The position numbers and the translations under genes were made by a program. From positions 62,001 through 126,000 of the forward strand of contig QKYL01000110.1 in the NCBI GenBank assembly GCA_003255745.1: a stretch of DNA of 64,000 nt, read 5' to 3'. Below the pieces are notes generated by a model. It saw only the letters and a list, made by a program, of their open reading frames with translations, was not told the origin of the DNA and did no database searches. This DNA comes from Paracoccus saliphilus. Its GTDB lineage: Bacteria; Pseudomonadota; Alphaproteobacteria; Rhodobacterales; Rhodobacteraceae. Shown in pieces: positions 53,819-63,142 of the stretch; within the stretch, counting starts at the first letter, position 1; each line of letters starts with the position of its first letter.

Positions 53819-55102
53819 ATGACCAAGCTGACCAAGATCCTGATGCTGACCAGCGCCCTGACGCTGGCCCATGCCGCCCACGCCCAGGAAGGCGAGCCGA
53901 TCAAGATCGGCGTGCTGCATTCGCTGTCGGGCACCATGGCAATTTCGGAAACGACGCTGAAGGACACGGTCCTGATGCTGGTCGAACAGCAGAACGCCAA
54001 GGGCGGCGTGCTGGGCCGCCCGCTGGAGGCGGTGGTGGTCGATCCGGCCTCCGACTGGCCGCTGTTCGCGGAAAAGGCGCGCGAGCTGCTGACCGTGTCG
54101 GACGTGGACGCGATCTTCGGCTGCTGGACCAGCGTCAGCCGCAAGTCGGTCCTGCCGGTGATCGAGGAGCTGAACGGCCTGCTGTTCTATCCCGTGCAAT
54201 ACGAGGGCGAGGAATCCTCGAAGAACGTCATCTATACCGGCGCCGCCCCGAACCAGCAGGCCATCCCCGCCGTGGATTACATGACCGAGGAACTGGGCGT
54301 CGAGAAATGGGCGCTGCTGGGCACCGACTATGTCTATCCCCGCACCACGAACAACATCCTGGATGCCTATCTGAAATCCAAGGGCGTGGCCGAGGAGGAC
54401 ATCTTCGTGAACTACACGCCCTTTGGCCATTCCGACTGGTCCAAGATCGTTGCCGATGTCGTGGCCCTTGGCGCGGACGGCAAGAAGGTGGGCGTGGTGT
54501 CGACCATCAACGGTGACGCCAACGTCGGCTTCTACAAGGAACTGGCCGCGGCGGGCGTGTCGGCCGACGACATTCCCGTAATGGCCTTTTCGGTCGGGGA
54601 GGAGGAGCTGTCGGGTTTGGATACCGCCAACCTGGTCGGTCACCTGGCTGCCTGGAATTACTTCCAGACCGCGGAAAGCGACCAGAACACAGCCTTTATC
54701 GAGGGCTGGCACGAATTCACGGGTGACACCAACCGTGTGACGAACGACCCGATGGAGGCCACGATGATCGGCTTCAATGCCTGGGTCGCGGCGGTCGAGA
54801 AGGCCGGCACCACCGATGTCGATCCCGTGCTGGATGCCATCGTCGGCATCGAGGTGCCGAACCTGACCGGCGGCACCGCCACCGTGCTGCCCAACCACCA
54901 CCTGACCAAGCCCGTCCTGATCGGAGAGATCCGCGAGGATGGTCAGTTCGACATCGTCAGCCAGACCGAACCTGTGCCGGGCGACGCCTGGACCGACTAC
55001 CTGCCCGAATCGGCGGTGCTGGACGCCGACTGGCCGGGCAAGGATTGCGGCATGTTCAACACCCAGACGAACAGCTGCGTCCAGGTTCAGTCGAATTACT
55101 GA
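53819..55102 (+). CDS. urtA: Urea ABC transporter, substrate-binding protein
   Basis: Periplasmic urea-binding protein of the branched-chain amino-acid type importer family; 427 residues with a signal peptide ending at AHAAHAQ. Family marks are IKIGVLHSLSGTMAISETT, IFGCWTSVSRKSVLPV, FYPVQYEGEESSKNV and GAAPNQQAIPAV, which distinguish UrtA from leucine-binding proteins. It begins the urt operon; the 192-bp gap to ureG leaves room for a separate promoter, possibly under nitrogen control, but I see no clear site. Confidence 0.96.
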   Translation: MTKLTKILMLTSALTLAHAAHAQEGEPIKIGVLHSLSGTMAISETTLKDTVLMLVEQQNAKGGVLGRPLEAVVVDPASDWPLFAEKARELLTVSDVDAIFGCWTSVSRKSVLPVIEELNGLLFYPVQYEGEESSKNVIYTGAAPNQQAIPAVDYMTEELGVEKWALLGTDYVYPRTTNNILDAYLKSKGVAEEDIFVNYTPFGHSDWSKIVADVVALGADGKKVGVVSTINGDANVGFYKELAAAGVSADDIPVMAFSVGEEELSGLDTANLVGHLAAWNYFQTAESDQNTAFIEGWHEFTGDTNRVTNDPMEATMIGFNAWVAAVEKAGTTDVDPVLDAIVGIEVPNLTGGTATVLPNHHLTKPVLIGEIREDGQFDIVSQTEPVPGDAWTDYLPESAVLDADWPGKDCGMFNTQTNSCVQVQSNY

Positions 55103-55141
55103 CATCGCGGGCGGGCGGTTCCTGCCGCCCGCCCTGCCCAC

Positions 55142-57079
55142 ATGCAAAGGATATCCCGCGTGACCCGGTTCCGCCTGCTTGCCGCCTGCGTGATGGCGCT
55201 GTTCCTGCCGATGGCTGCGCTGGCCAATCCCGCGCTCGATGCGGTGATTTCGGACAATCTTGGCCAGATCGAAAAGCCCTCGCGGCGGAGCGTCCAGCCT
55301 CTGGTCGAGCAGATCGCGGCCACCGGACCCGAGGGTCTGGCGCTGCTGCGGGCATGGTCCGATCGCAGGCTTGGCCTGACCGCGGAAGGGCGCGCGGTGA
55401 TCGTCGACGGTAGCAGTGTTCTGGATGCGGTGACCGGTCAGCCGGTGTTCGGCGTGGAGCCCCGGATGCTGCGCCCCAATTCGGGCGTGCGGGGCGTGAT
55501 TGATTCCGCGATGGTGGCCGGCGCGCTGAACGATCCCGACGCCCGCCGCCGCTCGGCCGCGCTGGATGCCCTGGCGCGCGGCGGCACGCCGGAACAGCTG
55601 GCCGCCCTGCGCGCAGCCCTTGACGACCCCGACCCGGTGCTGGTCGCGCGCAAGGCCCGGCTGGAACGCCTGCTGACCATCCAGCTGGACAAGGATACAC
55701 AGGCGCGGGTGGCGGCGATCAGGGACATGGCCGGCGATGTCAGCCTGGACTTTCGCGCCGCGCTGAACCCGCTGCTGGCCATGCAACGGGTCGTCTCGGC
55801 CGGCCAGCCGCAGGGCAATGTCGCGCGCGAGCTGGAGGTCGGCAGCGACGCCCTGCCGCGCGACGCGGCCCTTGCCCTGCTGGTCGACGCGGGCGTGCTG
55901 CAGCCCCGCCTGACATCGGCCGAACAGCGCGGGGCGTTGGCCGCGAACCTGCGGAACGGCCAGGTGGGCGGAATCCCGGTCGAGCAGCTGTCGGACCCCG
56001 CCGCCCGCGACCGCGCCTATGACGCGCTGGAGGCCGCCGGCGCAGTTCCCCCTGCGGCCACCGAGGCCGAGGCCGAGGCCGCCTTGGCCGCTCACCGCTT
56101 TTTCGACCTTTACGCCGAACCCAGCCCCGAGGTCACCGACGCCGCCCGCGCGGCCCAGATCCGGGCGCAGCTGCGGCTTGGGGCCATGACCGGGATCGAC
56201 CTGGGACTGGACGCGCTGTCGCTGGCCTCGATCTATTTCTTGGCGGCGATCGGGCTGGCCGTCACCTTTGGGGTCATGCGGGTCATCAACATGGCGCATG
56301 GCGAATTCATCATGATGGGCGCCTATACCGGCTACACGGTGCAGACGCTGATCGCGGACCGGACCCTGTCGCTGGTCGTCGCGCTGCCGCTGGCCTTCGC
56401 GGTCACCTTTGCGGCGGGGGTGGTCCTCTACCGTTTGGTAATCCGCCACCTGGCGCATCGCCCGCTGGAAACGCTTCTGGCCACCTTCGGCGTGTCCATC
56501 GCGCTGCAGCAGCTGGCAAAGAACATCTTCGGCACGCAGGCCCGCCCGCTGACCGCCCCTGCCTGGCTGGAAGGGTCGGTCACGGTCAACGACGTCATCT
56601 CGATCAGCTCGATCCGGGTGGCGATCTTTGTTCTGGCGCTGCTGTTCCTGGGCCTGTTCCTGTTCATAATGAAGCGCACAAGACTTGGGCTGGAGGTCCG
56701 CGCCGTCACCCAGAACCCCGGCATGGCGGCCAGCATGGGCATCAACCCCGACCGTATCGCGATGATGACCTTTGGCCTTGGCTCGGGCATCGCAGGGATC
56801 GCGGGGGTCGCCATTGGCCTTTTCGCACAGGTCACGTCCGAACTGGGCCAGGGCTATATCGTGCAAAGCTTCATGACCGTGGTCGTGGGCGGCGTGGGCA
56901 ACATCTGGGGCACGCTGGCCGGCGCCACGCTGATCGGCGGGCTGTCCAAGGTCATCGAATCGCTGAACCCCGGCAACACGCTGGCGGCGCAGACCTTCAT
57001 GATCCTGTTCATCATCATATTCATCCAGTTCCGGCCCCGCGGGATCATCCCGCAGCGCGGCCGCGCGGCGGAGGCGTGA
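55142..57079 (+). CDS. urtB: Urea ABC transporter, permease with long N-terminal periplasmic domain
   Basis: Membrane subunit of the urea importer. The LivH-like permease part starts only at residue 361 (LASIYFLAAIGLAVTFGVMRV) and includes the EAA-like loop MGINPDRIAMMTFGLGSG and the C-terminal FQFRPRGI-like end. Ahead of it are a signal-like helix (9-28) and about 330 residues of soluble, Ala/Leu-rich sequence with helical-repeat character, likely periplasmic. At 645 residues it is longer than the 500-550 I recall for many UrtB proteins. It lies 39 nt after urtA. Confidence 0.94.
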   Translation: MQRISRVTRFRLLAACVMALFLPMAALANPALDAVISDNLGQIEKPSRRSVQPLVEQIAATGPEGLALLRAWSDRRLGLTAEGRAVIVDGSSVLDAVTGQPVFGVEPRMLRPNSGVRGVIDSAMVAGALNDPDARRRSAALDALARGGTPEQLAALRAALDDPDPVLVARKARLERLLTIQLDKDTQARVAAIRDMAGDVSLDFRAALNPLLAMQRVVSAGQPQGNVARELEVGSDALPRDAALALLVDAGVLQPRLTSAEQRGALAANLRNGQVGGIPVEQLSDPAARDRAYDALEAAGAVPPAATEAEAEAALAAHRFFDLYAEPSPEVTDAARAAQIRAQLRLGAMTGIDLGLDALSLASIYFLAAIGLAVTFGVMRVINMAHGEFIMMGAYTGYTVQTLIADRTLSLVVALPLAFAVTFAAGVVLYRLVIRHLAHRPLETLLATFGVSIALQQLAKNIFGTQARPLTAPAWLEGSVTVNDVISISSIRVAIFVLALLFLGLFLFIMKRTRLGLEVRAVTQNPGMAASMGINPDRIAMMTFGLGSGIAGIAGVAIGLFAQVTSELGQGYIVQSFMTVVVGGVGNIWGTLAGATLIGGLSKVIESLNPGNTLAAQTFMILFIIIFIQFRPRGIIPQRGRAAEA

Positions 57080-57080
57080 C

Positions 57081-58316
57081 ATGACCCGCAAGCCATTCAT
57101 CCTGCAGAATCCGTCGGTCCTGATCGTGCTTGCGGTGCTTGCGGTCTTCACGCTGGCGGTCACGCTGCTCAGCCAAGCCTATGGAACAGGCGCGCTGCCG
57201 ACTTCCACTGTCAAGGTATTGGGCAAGACGCTGTGCCTGGCCTTGGCCGCCGTGGCAATGGATTTGGTCTGGGGCTATCTGGGCATCCTGTCCCTGGGCC
57301 AGATGGCGTTCTTTGCGCTTGGCGGCTACATGATCGGCCAGTGGCTGATGTATGCCCGGACCGAGGTTATCGTCGCCGAGGCGCTGGCGCAGAACCCCAT
57401 CCCCCCCACCCCGCAGGAATTGCGCGACGGCGTCACCAACCAGATCTTTGGCGTCGTGGGCAGCGCCGACCTGCCGCTGGTTTGGAGCTTTGCCCATTCG
57501 CTGAGCCTGCAGCTGATGCTGGTCCTGGCGGTTCCGGGGCTATTGGCGCTGGTCTTCGGCTGGCTGGCCTTCCGCAGCCGGGTGAACGGGGTCTATCTGT
57601 CGATCCTGACGCAGGCCATGACGCTGGCTTTGGCGCTGTGGCTGTTCCAGAACGACAGCGGGTTCCGGGGCAACAACGGGCTGTCGGGGCTGCAGAACAT
57701 CCCCGGCCTCGACGATGTCAGCCAGGCGCGGCTGTCCGTCTGGTTCCTTTGGGCCTCGGCTGGCACGCTTGGGCTGTTCTATGTCCTGGCGGCGTGGCTG
57801 GTCAGCGGCAAGTTCGGCAGCGTGATCCGCGCCATCCGCGACGACGAAACCCGCGTGCGGTTCCTGGGATACCCGGTCGAGGGGTTCAAGCTGGTCGTCT
57901 TTACCCTGGCGGCGATGATCACGGCGGTCGCGGGGGCGCTGTACTATCCCCAGGCCGGGATCATCAATCCGGCCGAAATGATGCCCATCGCCTCGATCTA
58001 TCTGGCAGTCTGGGTGGCGATTGGCGGGCGCGGGCGGCTGTATGGCGCGGTCATCGGCGCGGTGGTCGTGTCGCTGCTGTCCAGCTGGTTCACGGGCGGG
58101 CGGGCGCCGTCGGTCCACCTGCCGGGATATGTGGTGAACTGGGTGGACTGGTGGCAGGTGGCGCTTGGCCTGTCATTCGTGCTGGTCACGCTGTTCGCGC
58201 CCAAGGGCATTGCCGGGATCTTTGACCGCATCGGTGGGCTTGCCCGGCCCCGCCGGCACGGCCGCGACCTGGGCCCCGACCAGGGCGCTTTGCAGGAACG
58301 CGAGGCCAAGGCATGA
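57081..58316 (+). CDS. urtC: Urea ABC transporter, permease UrtC
   Basis: Second membrane subunit (LivM-like), 411 residues, about 8-10 helices. Recognised by DLVWGYLGILSLGQMAFFALGG split over the first helices, the QNDSGFRGNNGLSG loop and IRDDETRVRFLGYPVEGFK, the EAA-like cytoplasmic loop. It starts 1 nt after the urtB stop and overlaps urtD by 4 nt. Confidence 0.95.
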   Translation: MTRKPFILQNPSVLIVLAVLAVFTLAVTLLSQAYGTGALPTSTVKVLGKTLCLALAAVAMDLVWGYLGILSLGQMAFFALGGYMIGQWLMYARTEVIVAEALAQNPIPPTPQELRDGVTNQIFGVVGSADLPLVWSFAHSLSLQLMLVLAVPGLLALVFGWLAFRSRVNGVYLSILTQAMTLALALWLFQNDSGFRGNNGLSGLQNIPGLDDVSQARLSVWFLWASAGTLGLFYVLAAWLVSGKFGSVIRAIRDDETRVRFLGYPVEGFKLVVFTLAAMITAVAGALYYPQAGIINPAEMMPIASIYLAVWVAIGGRGRLYGAVIGAVVVSLLSSWFTGGRAPSVHLPGYVVNWVDWWQVALGLSFVLVTLFAPKGIAGIFDRIGGLARPRRHGRDLGPDQGALQEREAKA

Positions 58317-59053
58317 GCGCGCTTCTGGAAGTCAGCGGGATTTCAAAAACCTTCGACGGGTTCAAGGCGATCAACAACCTGTCCTTTACCATCAACGCGG
58401 TCGAGCTGCGCGCCGTGATCGGCCCGAACGGTGCCGGCAAGACCACCTTCATGGATATCGTGACCGGCAAGACCCGCCCTGATGTCGGCGAGGTGCGGTG
58501 GGGCGCGACATCCAAGTCGCTGCTGAAGATGAACGAGGCGCAGATCGCCCGCGAAGGCATCGGCCGCAAGTTCCAGCGCCCGACGGTCTTCGAGGATCAG
58601 ACGGTGGCCGACAACCTGACCATGGCGCTGAAGGCCGCGCGCGGGCCTTTTGCGGTGCTGGCCTGGCGCGCCTCGGCGGCTTCGGCCCGACGCGTGGCCG
58701 AGCTGGCGGCCGAGGTCGGGCTGTCGGACCACACCCATCGCAAGGCCGGAGAGCTGAGCCACGGGCAGAAACAGTGGCTGGAGATCGGGATGCTGCTGGC
58801 GCAGGAGCCGCGCCTGCTGCTGGTCGACGAACCCGCTGCCGGCATGACCCTGGCCGAGCGCGAGCAGACCACCGCGCTGCTGTGCCGCCTGGCCGAAAAC
58901 CGCGCGGTGGTGGTGGTGGAACACGACATGGACTTCGTGCGCCGCCTGAACTGCAAGGTGACGGTCCTGCATCAGGGGTCCGTCCTGGCCGAGGGGTCGC
59001 TGGACCACGTCACCCGCAATCCCGACGTCATCGACGTCTATCTGGGGAGATAG
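58313..59053 (+). CDS. urtD: Urea ABC transporter, ATP-binding protein UrtD
   Basis: LivG-type ATPase of 246 residues with Walker A GPNGAGKTT near residue 40, signature LSHGQKQWLEIG and Walker B LLLVDEPAAGMT. The LSHGQ in place of LSGGQ is usual for UrtD. It overlaps urtC by 4 nt and is 3 nt from urtE. Confidence 0.96.
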   Translation: MSALLEVSGISKTFDGFKAINNLSFTINAVELRAVIGPNGAGKTTFMDIVTGKTRPDVGEVRWGATSKSLLKMNEAQIAREGIGRKFQRPTVFEDQTVADNLTMALKAARGPFAVLAWRASAASARRVAELAAEVGLSDHTHRKAGELSHGQKQWLEIGMLLAQEPRLLLVDEPAAGMTLAEREQTTALLCRLAENRAVVVVEHDMDFVRRLNCKVTVLHQGSVLAEGSLDHVTRNPDVIDVYLGR

Positions 59054-59056
59054 GAC

Positions 59057-59764
59057 ATGCTGGAGGCGAAGGGCCTGATCCTGCATTACGGCAGCAGCCA
59101 GATCCTGCACGGCATCGACATTGCGGCGCGGCCCGGCGAGGTCACCTGCGTGATGGGCAATAACGGCGTCGGCAAGACCAGCCTGATGAACCTGCTGGCC
59201 GGGCGGCATCCGCGGTCCGGGGGCGAGATGTCCTTTGGCGGCAGGACCTTGGCTCGGGTCAGTGCACAGGAGATGGCGCGGCTTGGCGTGGGCTATGTTC
59301 CGCAGGGGCGCGCGATATTCCCGATGCTGACCGTGCGCGAGAACATGGAGACGGGCTTTGCTTGCCTGCCGCGGGCCGAACGCCATATCCCCAACGAGAT
59401 CTTTGACAGCTTTCCGGTGCTGGCGGAAATGTCCCACCGGCGCGGGGGCGACCTGTCGGGCGGGCAGCAGCAGCAGCTGGCCATCGCGCGGGCGCTGATC
59501 ACCCGGCCCCGCGTGCTGTTGCTGGACGAACCGACCGAGGGCATCCAGCCCAACATCATTGCCCAGATCGGCCGCGTCATCGCCGCGCTGCGCGACCGGG
59601 GCGACATGGCCATTGTCCTGGTCGAGCAGTTCTTTGATTTCGCCTGGGACCTGGGCGACAGCTTCCTTGTGATGGAGCGCGGCCGCGCGGTGATGCAGGG
59701 TCCCAAGGCGCTGCTGCGGCGGGAGGATCTGCATGCGCGGCTGGCAGGGCATGCGGCCGCCTGA
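59057..59764 (+). CDS. urtE: Urea ABC transporter, ATP-binding protein UrtE
   Basis: LivF-type ATPase of 235 residues: Walker A GNNGVGKTS, signature LSGGQQQQLAIARAL, Walker B VLLLDEPTEGIQPNI. It is the last gene of urtABCDE and converges on holC with 7 nt between the stops. Confidence 0.96.
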   Translation: MLEAKGLILHYGSSQILHGIDIAARPGEVTCVMGNNGVGKTSLMNLLAGRHPRSGGEMSFGGRTLARVSAQEMARLGVGYVPQGRAIFPMLTVRENMETGFACLPRAERHIPNEIFDSFPVLAEMSHRRGGDLSGGQQQQLAIARALITRPRVLLLDEPTEGIQPNIIAQIGRVIAALRDRGDMAIVLVEQFFDFAWDLGDSFLVMERGRAVMQGPKALLRREDLHARLAGHAAA

Positions 59765-59771
59765 GGGGCGG

Positions 59772-60221
59772 CTAGCGCTTGCGCTCCCACCGGCCCGATT
59801 CCTCGGACCAGTATTCGGCCTCGACCCCGGCGCCGGTCAGCGCGCGCCACTGGTCGCGGGCGCGCGACATGGCGGTGTCGTCGCCGCCGTCGAAAAGGAT
59901 GCAGGCGCGGTCCAGGCGGGTAGCCTCCGCCGGGGCGACCTCGACCCCGTCCAGCGCCATCAGGCAGGCGGGATCGTTGCCCGGGGCCTGGCCGGACACG
60001 GTCAGCAGCACCGGCTGGCGGGTATCATGCGGGCCGCCGGCCAGGCCGTGGGGCAGGAACCCTTCGGCCTGCCAAAGCTGCTGGTCCAGCCGTTCCATGC
60101 GGTCGGCTTCGGCGCCACGCAGTTCGACCCGCCAGCCAGCCGACAGCGCCTTGCCCAGCAGGACCGGCAGCAGCGCCTCGGCCGGCGAGCGGGTCAGGTG
60201 ATAAAAGAGCACCTTGCCCAT
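59772..60221 (-). CDS. holC: DNA polymerase III chi subunit
   Basis: Links the clamp loader to single-strand binding protein at the replication fork. The 149-residue protein begins GKVLFYHLTRSPAEALLPVLL, and the conserved ILFDGGDDTAMSRARDQWR helix and C-terminal YWSEESGRWE follow, as in other HolC proteins. It lies 176 nt downstream of pepA in the same direction, as is usual, but the gap holds an 11-bp iteron array. Confidence 0.92.
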   Translation of the reverse strand: MGKVLFYHLTRSPAEALLPVLLGKALSAGWRVELRGAEADRMERLDQQLWQAEGFLPHGLAGGPHDTRQPVLLTVSGQAPGNDPACLMALDGVEVAPAEATRLDRACILFDGGDDTAMSRARDQWRALTGAGVEAEYWSEESGRWERKR

Positions 60222-60326
60222 GCCGCCCGCCTAACCGTTGCGCCCGCGCGCAACGGCTGCGCACGTTGCAGGCGGCACCGGTGCGGACGGCCGGCGCCGG
60301 ATCTCCAGCAACTGCTGAAGATCCGG

Positions 60327-60381
60327 GTGCACCGCGCATGCACCAGCGGTGCACGACCCATACACGGCGCGTACACCGCCT
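60327..60381. repeat. Five-unit 11-bp iteron array between pepA and holC
   Basis: The hexamer (G/A)T(G/A)CAC occurs at 60327, 60338, 60349, 60360 and 60371, an exact 11-bp step each time. Units are GTGCACCGCGC, ATGCACCAGCG, GTGCACGACCC, ATACACGGCGC and GTACACCGCCT. Units 2 and 3 also form the dyad TGCACC-AGC-GGTGCA (60339-60353). The array puts each copy on the same face of the helix, typical of co-operative protein binding. It lies 16 nt past the pepA stop and 105 bp before the holC start. Confidence 0.8.
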
Positions 60382-60397
60382 GCGGGCGTTGCGCGGC

Positions 60398-61906
60398 TCA
60401 TTTGCCCTCGAAGCGGTCGCGCACCAGCCGGTCCAGCGTCATGACGCCCCAGCCGGTCGCGCCCTTGGGGGCCAGGTCGGTGGCGCTGGGCGGCAGGGTC
60501 ACGCCGGCGATGTCGATATGCGCCCAGGGCTGGCCTTCCTTGATGAATCGCTGGATGAACTGCGCCGCGGTGATCGAGCCCGCCGCGCGCCCGCCAGTGT
60601 TCTTCATGTCGGCCAAACGCGACTTGATCAGGCTGTCGTAGGACGGGCCCAACGGCAGACGCCAGGCGCCCTCGCCCTCCGCTTTCGCGGCGGCCAGGAT
60701 GCCATCGGCCAGGGCGTCGTCATTGGCAAAGACCCCGGCATTGTCATGACCCAGCGCGATGATCACCGCGCCGGTCAGCGTGGCCAAGTCGATGATCGCG
60801 CGCGGCTTGAAGCGTTCCTGCGCGTACCACAGGACGTCGGCCAGCACCAGGCGGCCTTCGGCATCGGTGTTGATCACCTCGATCGTGTCGCCCTTCATGG
60901 ATTTCACGATGTCGCCGGGGCGCTGGGCGCGGCCGTCGGGCATGTTCTCGACCAGACCCACCAGGCCCACGACATTGGCCTTGGCGCGCCGCAAGGCCAG
61001 CGTGCGCATCACGCCCGCCACGACGCCCGCGCCGCCCATGTCCATCGTCATCTCCTCCATGCCGGCGCCCGGCTTGATCGAGATGCCGCCGCTGTCGAAG
61101 ACGACGCCCTTGCCGACCAGCGCCAGGGGCTGTTCGTCCCCGCCGCCCTTCCAGCGCATCACCACGACCTTGGAAGGGGTCTCGCTGCCCATGCCCACGG
61201 CCAGAAGGGCGCGCATGCCCAGTTCGGCCAGCTGATCCTCGTCCAGAACCTCGACGGTCAGGCCGATCTCCTCCATCGCCTGCAGGCGGTCGGCGAAATC
61301 GCTGGTGGTCAGGACGTTGGCGGGTTCATTCACCAGGTCGCGGGTGAAGAACACGCCCTCGGCCAGGGCGGCGGCGTCGCCGGCCGATTTCGCCAGCGCC
61401 TCGGGGTCGCGGACCATGAAGGTCACCCGCGGGCGTTCGGCCGGGGCGTCGGGGTCGGCGGCGGCATCCGCATCGCCGTCGGTCTTGTCCCCGATCTTGG
61501 TCTTGTAGGCGTCGAAGTCGTAGCCGCGCAGCGCCAGGCCCAGCGCGACTTCGCCCGCCAGCTTCTGCACGCCGGCCAGGACCAGGGTATGGCCACGGCC
61601 CAGCCGGGCGCCGATGGCCGCGCCGGCGCGGCGGGCCTCGGCCACGGTCGAGGCCAGGGGCAGCATCACCAGGACCAGCGCCTCGGCGGCCATGCCGGCG
61701 GGAAAGGCCAGTTCCAGCGCCTGGCCGGGCTTGAGCGCCTGGCCCGCCTTTGAGGTCAGCGCGCGCATCGCGGCCTCGCGCGTGGCGCGGGGCAGACGGC
61801 CGGGCAGCTTGTCCGGCGCGGTCAGGATCAGCGCCACGCGCCCCTGGTGATCGGCCAGCTTCTCGGGCGCGATCTCGGTGAAGTTGATTTCGACAGGCTG
61901 CGTCAT
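60398..61906 (-). CDS. pepA: Leucyl aminopeptidase (M17)
   Basis: Cytosolic dizinc aminopeptidase, 502 residues; the family also includes DNA-binding PepA of E. coli (XerA), which acts in Xer recombination and carAB control. Metal and catalytic residues lie in VGKGVVFDSGGISIKPG (264-280) and NTDAEGRL (346-353, the M17 signature). The ATG at 61906 has GAGGA 9 nt upstream. It is divergent from lptF and upstream of holC. Confidence 0.96.
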   Translation of the reverse strand: MTQPVEINFTEIAPEKLADHQGRVALILTAPDKLPGRLPRATREAAMRALTSKAGQALKPGQALELAFPAGMAAEALVLVMLPLASTVAEARRAGAAIGARLGRGHTLVLAGVQKLAGEVALGLALRGYDFDAYKTKIGDKTDGDADAAADPDAPAERPRVTFMVRDPEALAKSAGDAAALAEGVFFTRDLVNEPANVLTTSDFADRLQAMEEIGLTVEVLDEDQLAELGMRALLAVGMGSETPSKVVVMRWKGGGDEQPLALVGKGVVFDSGGISIKPGAGMEEMTMDMGGAGVVAGVMRTLALRRAKANVVGLVGLVENMPDGRAQRPGDIVKSMKGDTIEVINTDAEGRLVLADVLWYAQERFKPRAIIDLATLTGAVIIALGHDNAGVFANDDALADGILAAAKAEGEGAWRLPLGPSYDSLIKSRLADMKNTGGRAAGSITAAQFIQRFIKEGQPWAHIDIAGVTLPPSATDLAPKGATGWGVMTLDRLVRDRFEGK

Positions 61907-62020
61907 GGTCAAGCGTCCTCACGTCTGGTTGGGTCAGACCCTAGACGCCCGCCCGGCCCTTTTCCAGAGCCGCCCTTGCCGCTAAGCAGGACCGAACGTC
62001 ACGCGTCAAGAAGGCCGCCC

Positions 62021-63142
62021 ATGCCCCGGATCGACCGATACATCCTTGGACAGCTGCTGACGCTGTTCGGGTTCTTCGCGCTGGTCCTGGTGGCGGTCTA
62101 CTGGATCAACCGCGCGGTCAGCCTGTTCGACGACCTGCTGAACGACGGCCAGACGGCGCTGGTGGTGCTGGAATTCACCGCGCTGACGCTGCCCCTGGTG
62201 ATTTCGGTCGTGCTGCCGGTGGCGGGTTTTGCGGCCGCAGCCTATGGCACGAACCGCCTGTCAGGAGAATCCGAGCTGGTGGCGATGCAGGCCGCGGGCC
62301 TGTCGCCCTGGCGGCTGGCGCGGCCGGTTCTGGTCTTTGGCGTGTTCGTGGGGGTGATGGTGGCGGTGCTGGTCCACGGGCTGGTACCGATGGCGCGGGC
62401 GCGGCTGGCCGAGCGGTCGGCCGAGATTGCCGAAAACGTGACCGCGCAGTTCCTGCGCCCCGGCGCCTTTCAGTATCCGGCCAGCGGGGTGACGCTGTTC
62501 ATCCGCGACATCGCCGCCGATGGACGCCTTCTGGACCTGTTCATCGAGGATGGCCGCAACCCCGCCGAGCGGCTGACCTATACCGCCCAGGAGGCGCTGG
62601 TGGTGCGGACAGACACGGGTCCGGTTCTGGTCCTGCTGGAGGGCATGGCCCAGAGCCTGCAGGGCGACGGCGGCGCGCCGCGCCTGTCGGTAACCCGCTT
62701 CGACGAGTTCAGTTATGACGTGGGCGAGATGTTCCAGGGCGGGGGGCCGCGCGGGCGGGACCTGCGCGACTATGGCACGCTGCGGCTGCTGGACCCGGAC
62801 CCCGACCTGCTGACCGCCACCGGGGCCAGTCCTGATGCCGCCCGGCGCGAGGCGCATGAGCGGATCGCCCAGCCCCTGCTGGCGCCGATCGCGGCAATGA
62901 TCGGCTTTGCCACGCTGCTGATCGGGGGGTTTTCGCGCTTTGGCGTCTGGCGGCAGGTGGGCTGGGCGATCGGGGGACTGATCCTGGTGCAGTTCCTGTC
63001 CAATGCCGCCGCCAACCAGGTGGGACGCGACGCGGCGCTGTGGCCAATCCTGTACCTGCCGGCGCTGGTCGGGGCGGGTCTGTGCGGGGGGCTGTTGTGG
63101 CTGGCCGCGCGTCCCCGCGGCCCGCGCAGGGGGGCCGCATGA
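62021..63142 (+). CDS. lptF: LPS export ABC transporter permease LptF
   Basis: One of two permeases that extract LPS from the inner membrane with LptB and LptG. The 373-residue protein has an N-terminal helix group (RYILGQLLTLFGFFALVLVAV), the coupling segment SGESELVAMQAAGLSPWRLARP, a periplasmic beta-jellyroll (about 125-265) and three C-terminal helices. AAGAAGG precedes the ATG. It overlaps lptG by 4 nt. Confidence 0.95.
   Translation: MPRIDRYILGQLLTLFGFFALVLVAVYWINRAVSLFDDLLNDGQTALVVLEFTALTLPLVISVVLPVAGFAAAAYGTNRLSGESELVAMQAAGLSPWRLARPVLVFGVFVGVMVAVLVHGLVPMARARLAERSAEIAENVTAQFLRPGAFQYPASGVTLFIRDIAADGRLLDLFIEDGRNPAERLTYTAQEALVVRTDTGPVLVLLEGMAQSLQGDGGAPRLSVTRFDEFSYDVGEMFQGGGPRGRDLRDYGTLRLLDPDPDLLTATGASPDAARREAHERIAQPLLAPIAAMIGFATLLIGGFSRFGVWRQVGWAIGGLILVQFLSNAAANQVGRDAALWPILYLPALVGAGLCGGLLWLAARPRGPRRGAA

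Noticed and set aside
52793-57163. A 1456-codon open frame on the minus strand opposite ureF, ureG, urtA and urtB
   Set aside because: It is the mirror of genuine genes in very GC-rich DNA, where antisense stops are rare. Its sequence is Arg/His/Gly-rich with no domain, and the plus-strand genes are certain.
48386-59764. The urease-urt block as a recently transferred island
   Set aside because: GC content and codon use look the same as in the neighbours, and no integrase, tRNA or direct repeats flank it.
60339-60353. TGCACC-AGC-GGTGCA as an NtrC site for the nearby urea genes
   Set aside because: NtrC sites have a 5-nt rather than 3-nt centre, the site lies downstream of the urt operon, and it is better explained as part of the 11-bp repeat array.
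60194-60376. A 60-codon minus-strand frame across the pepA-holC gap
   Set aside because: It overlaps the holC start, runs through the iteron array, and has no ribosome binding site or recognisable sequence.
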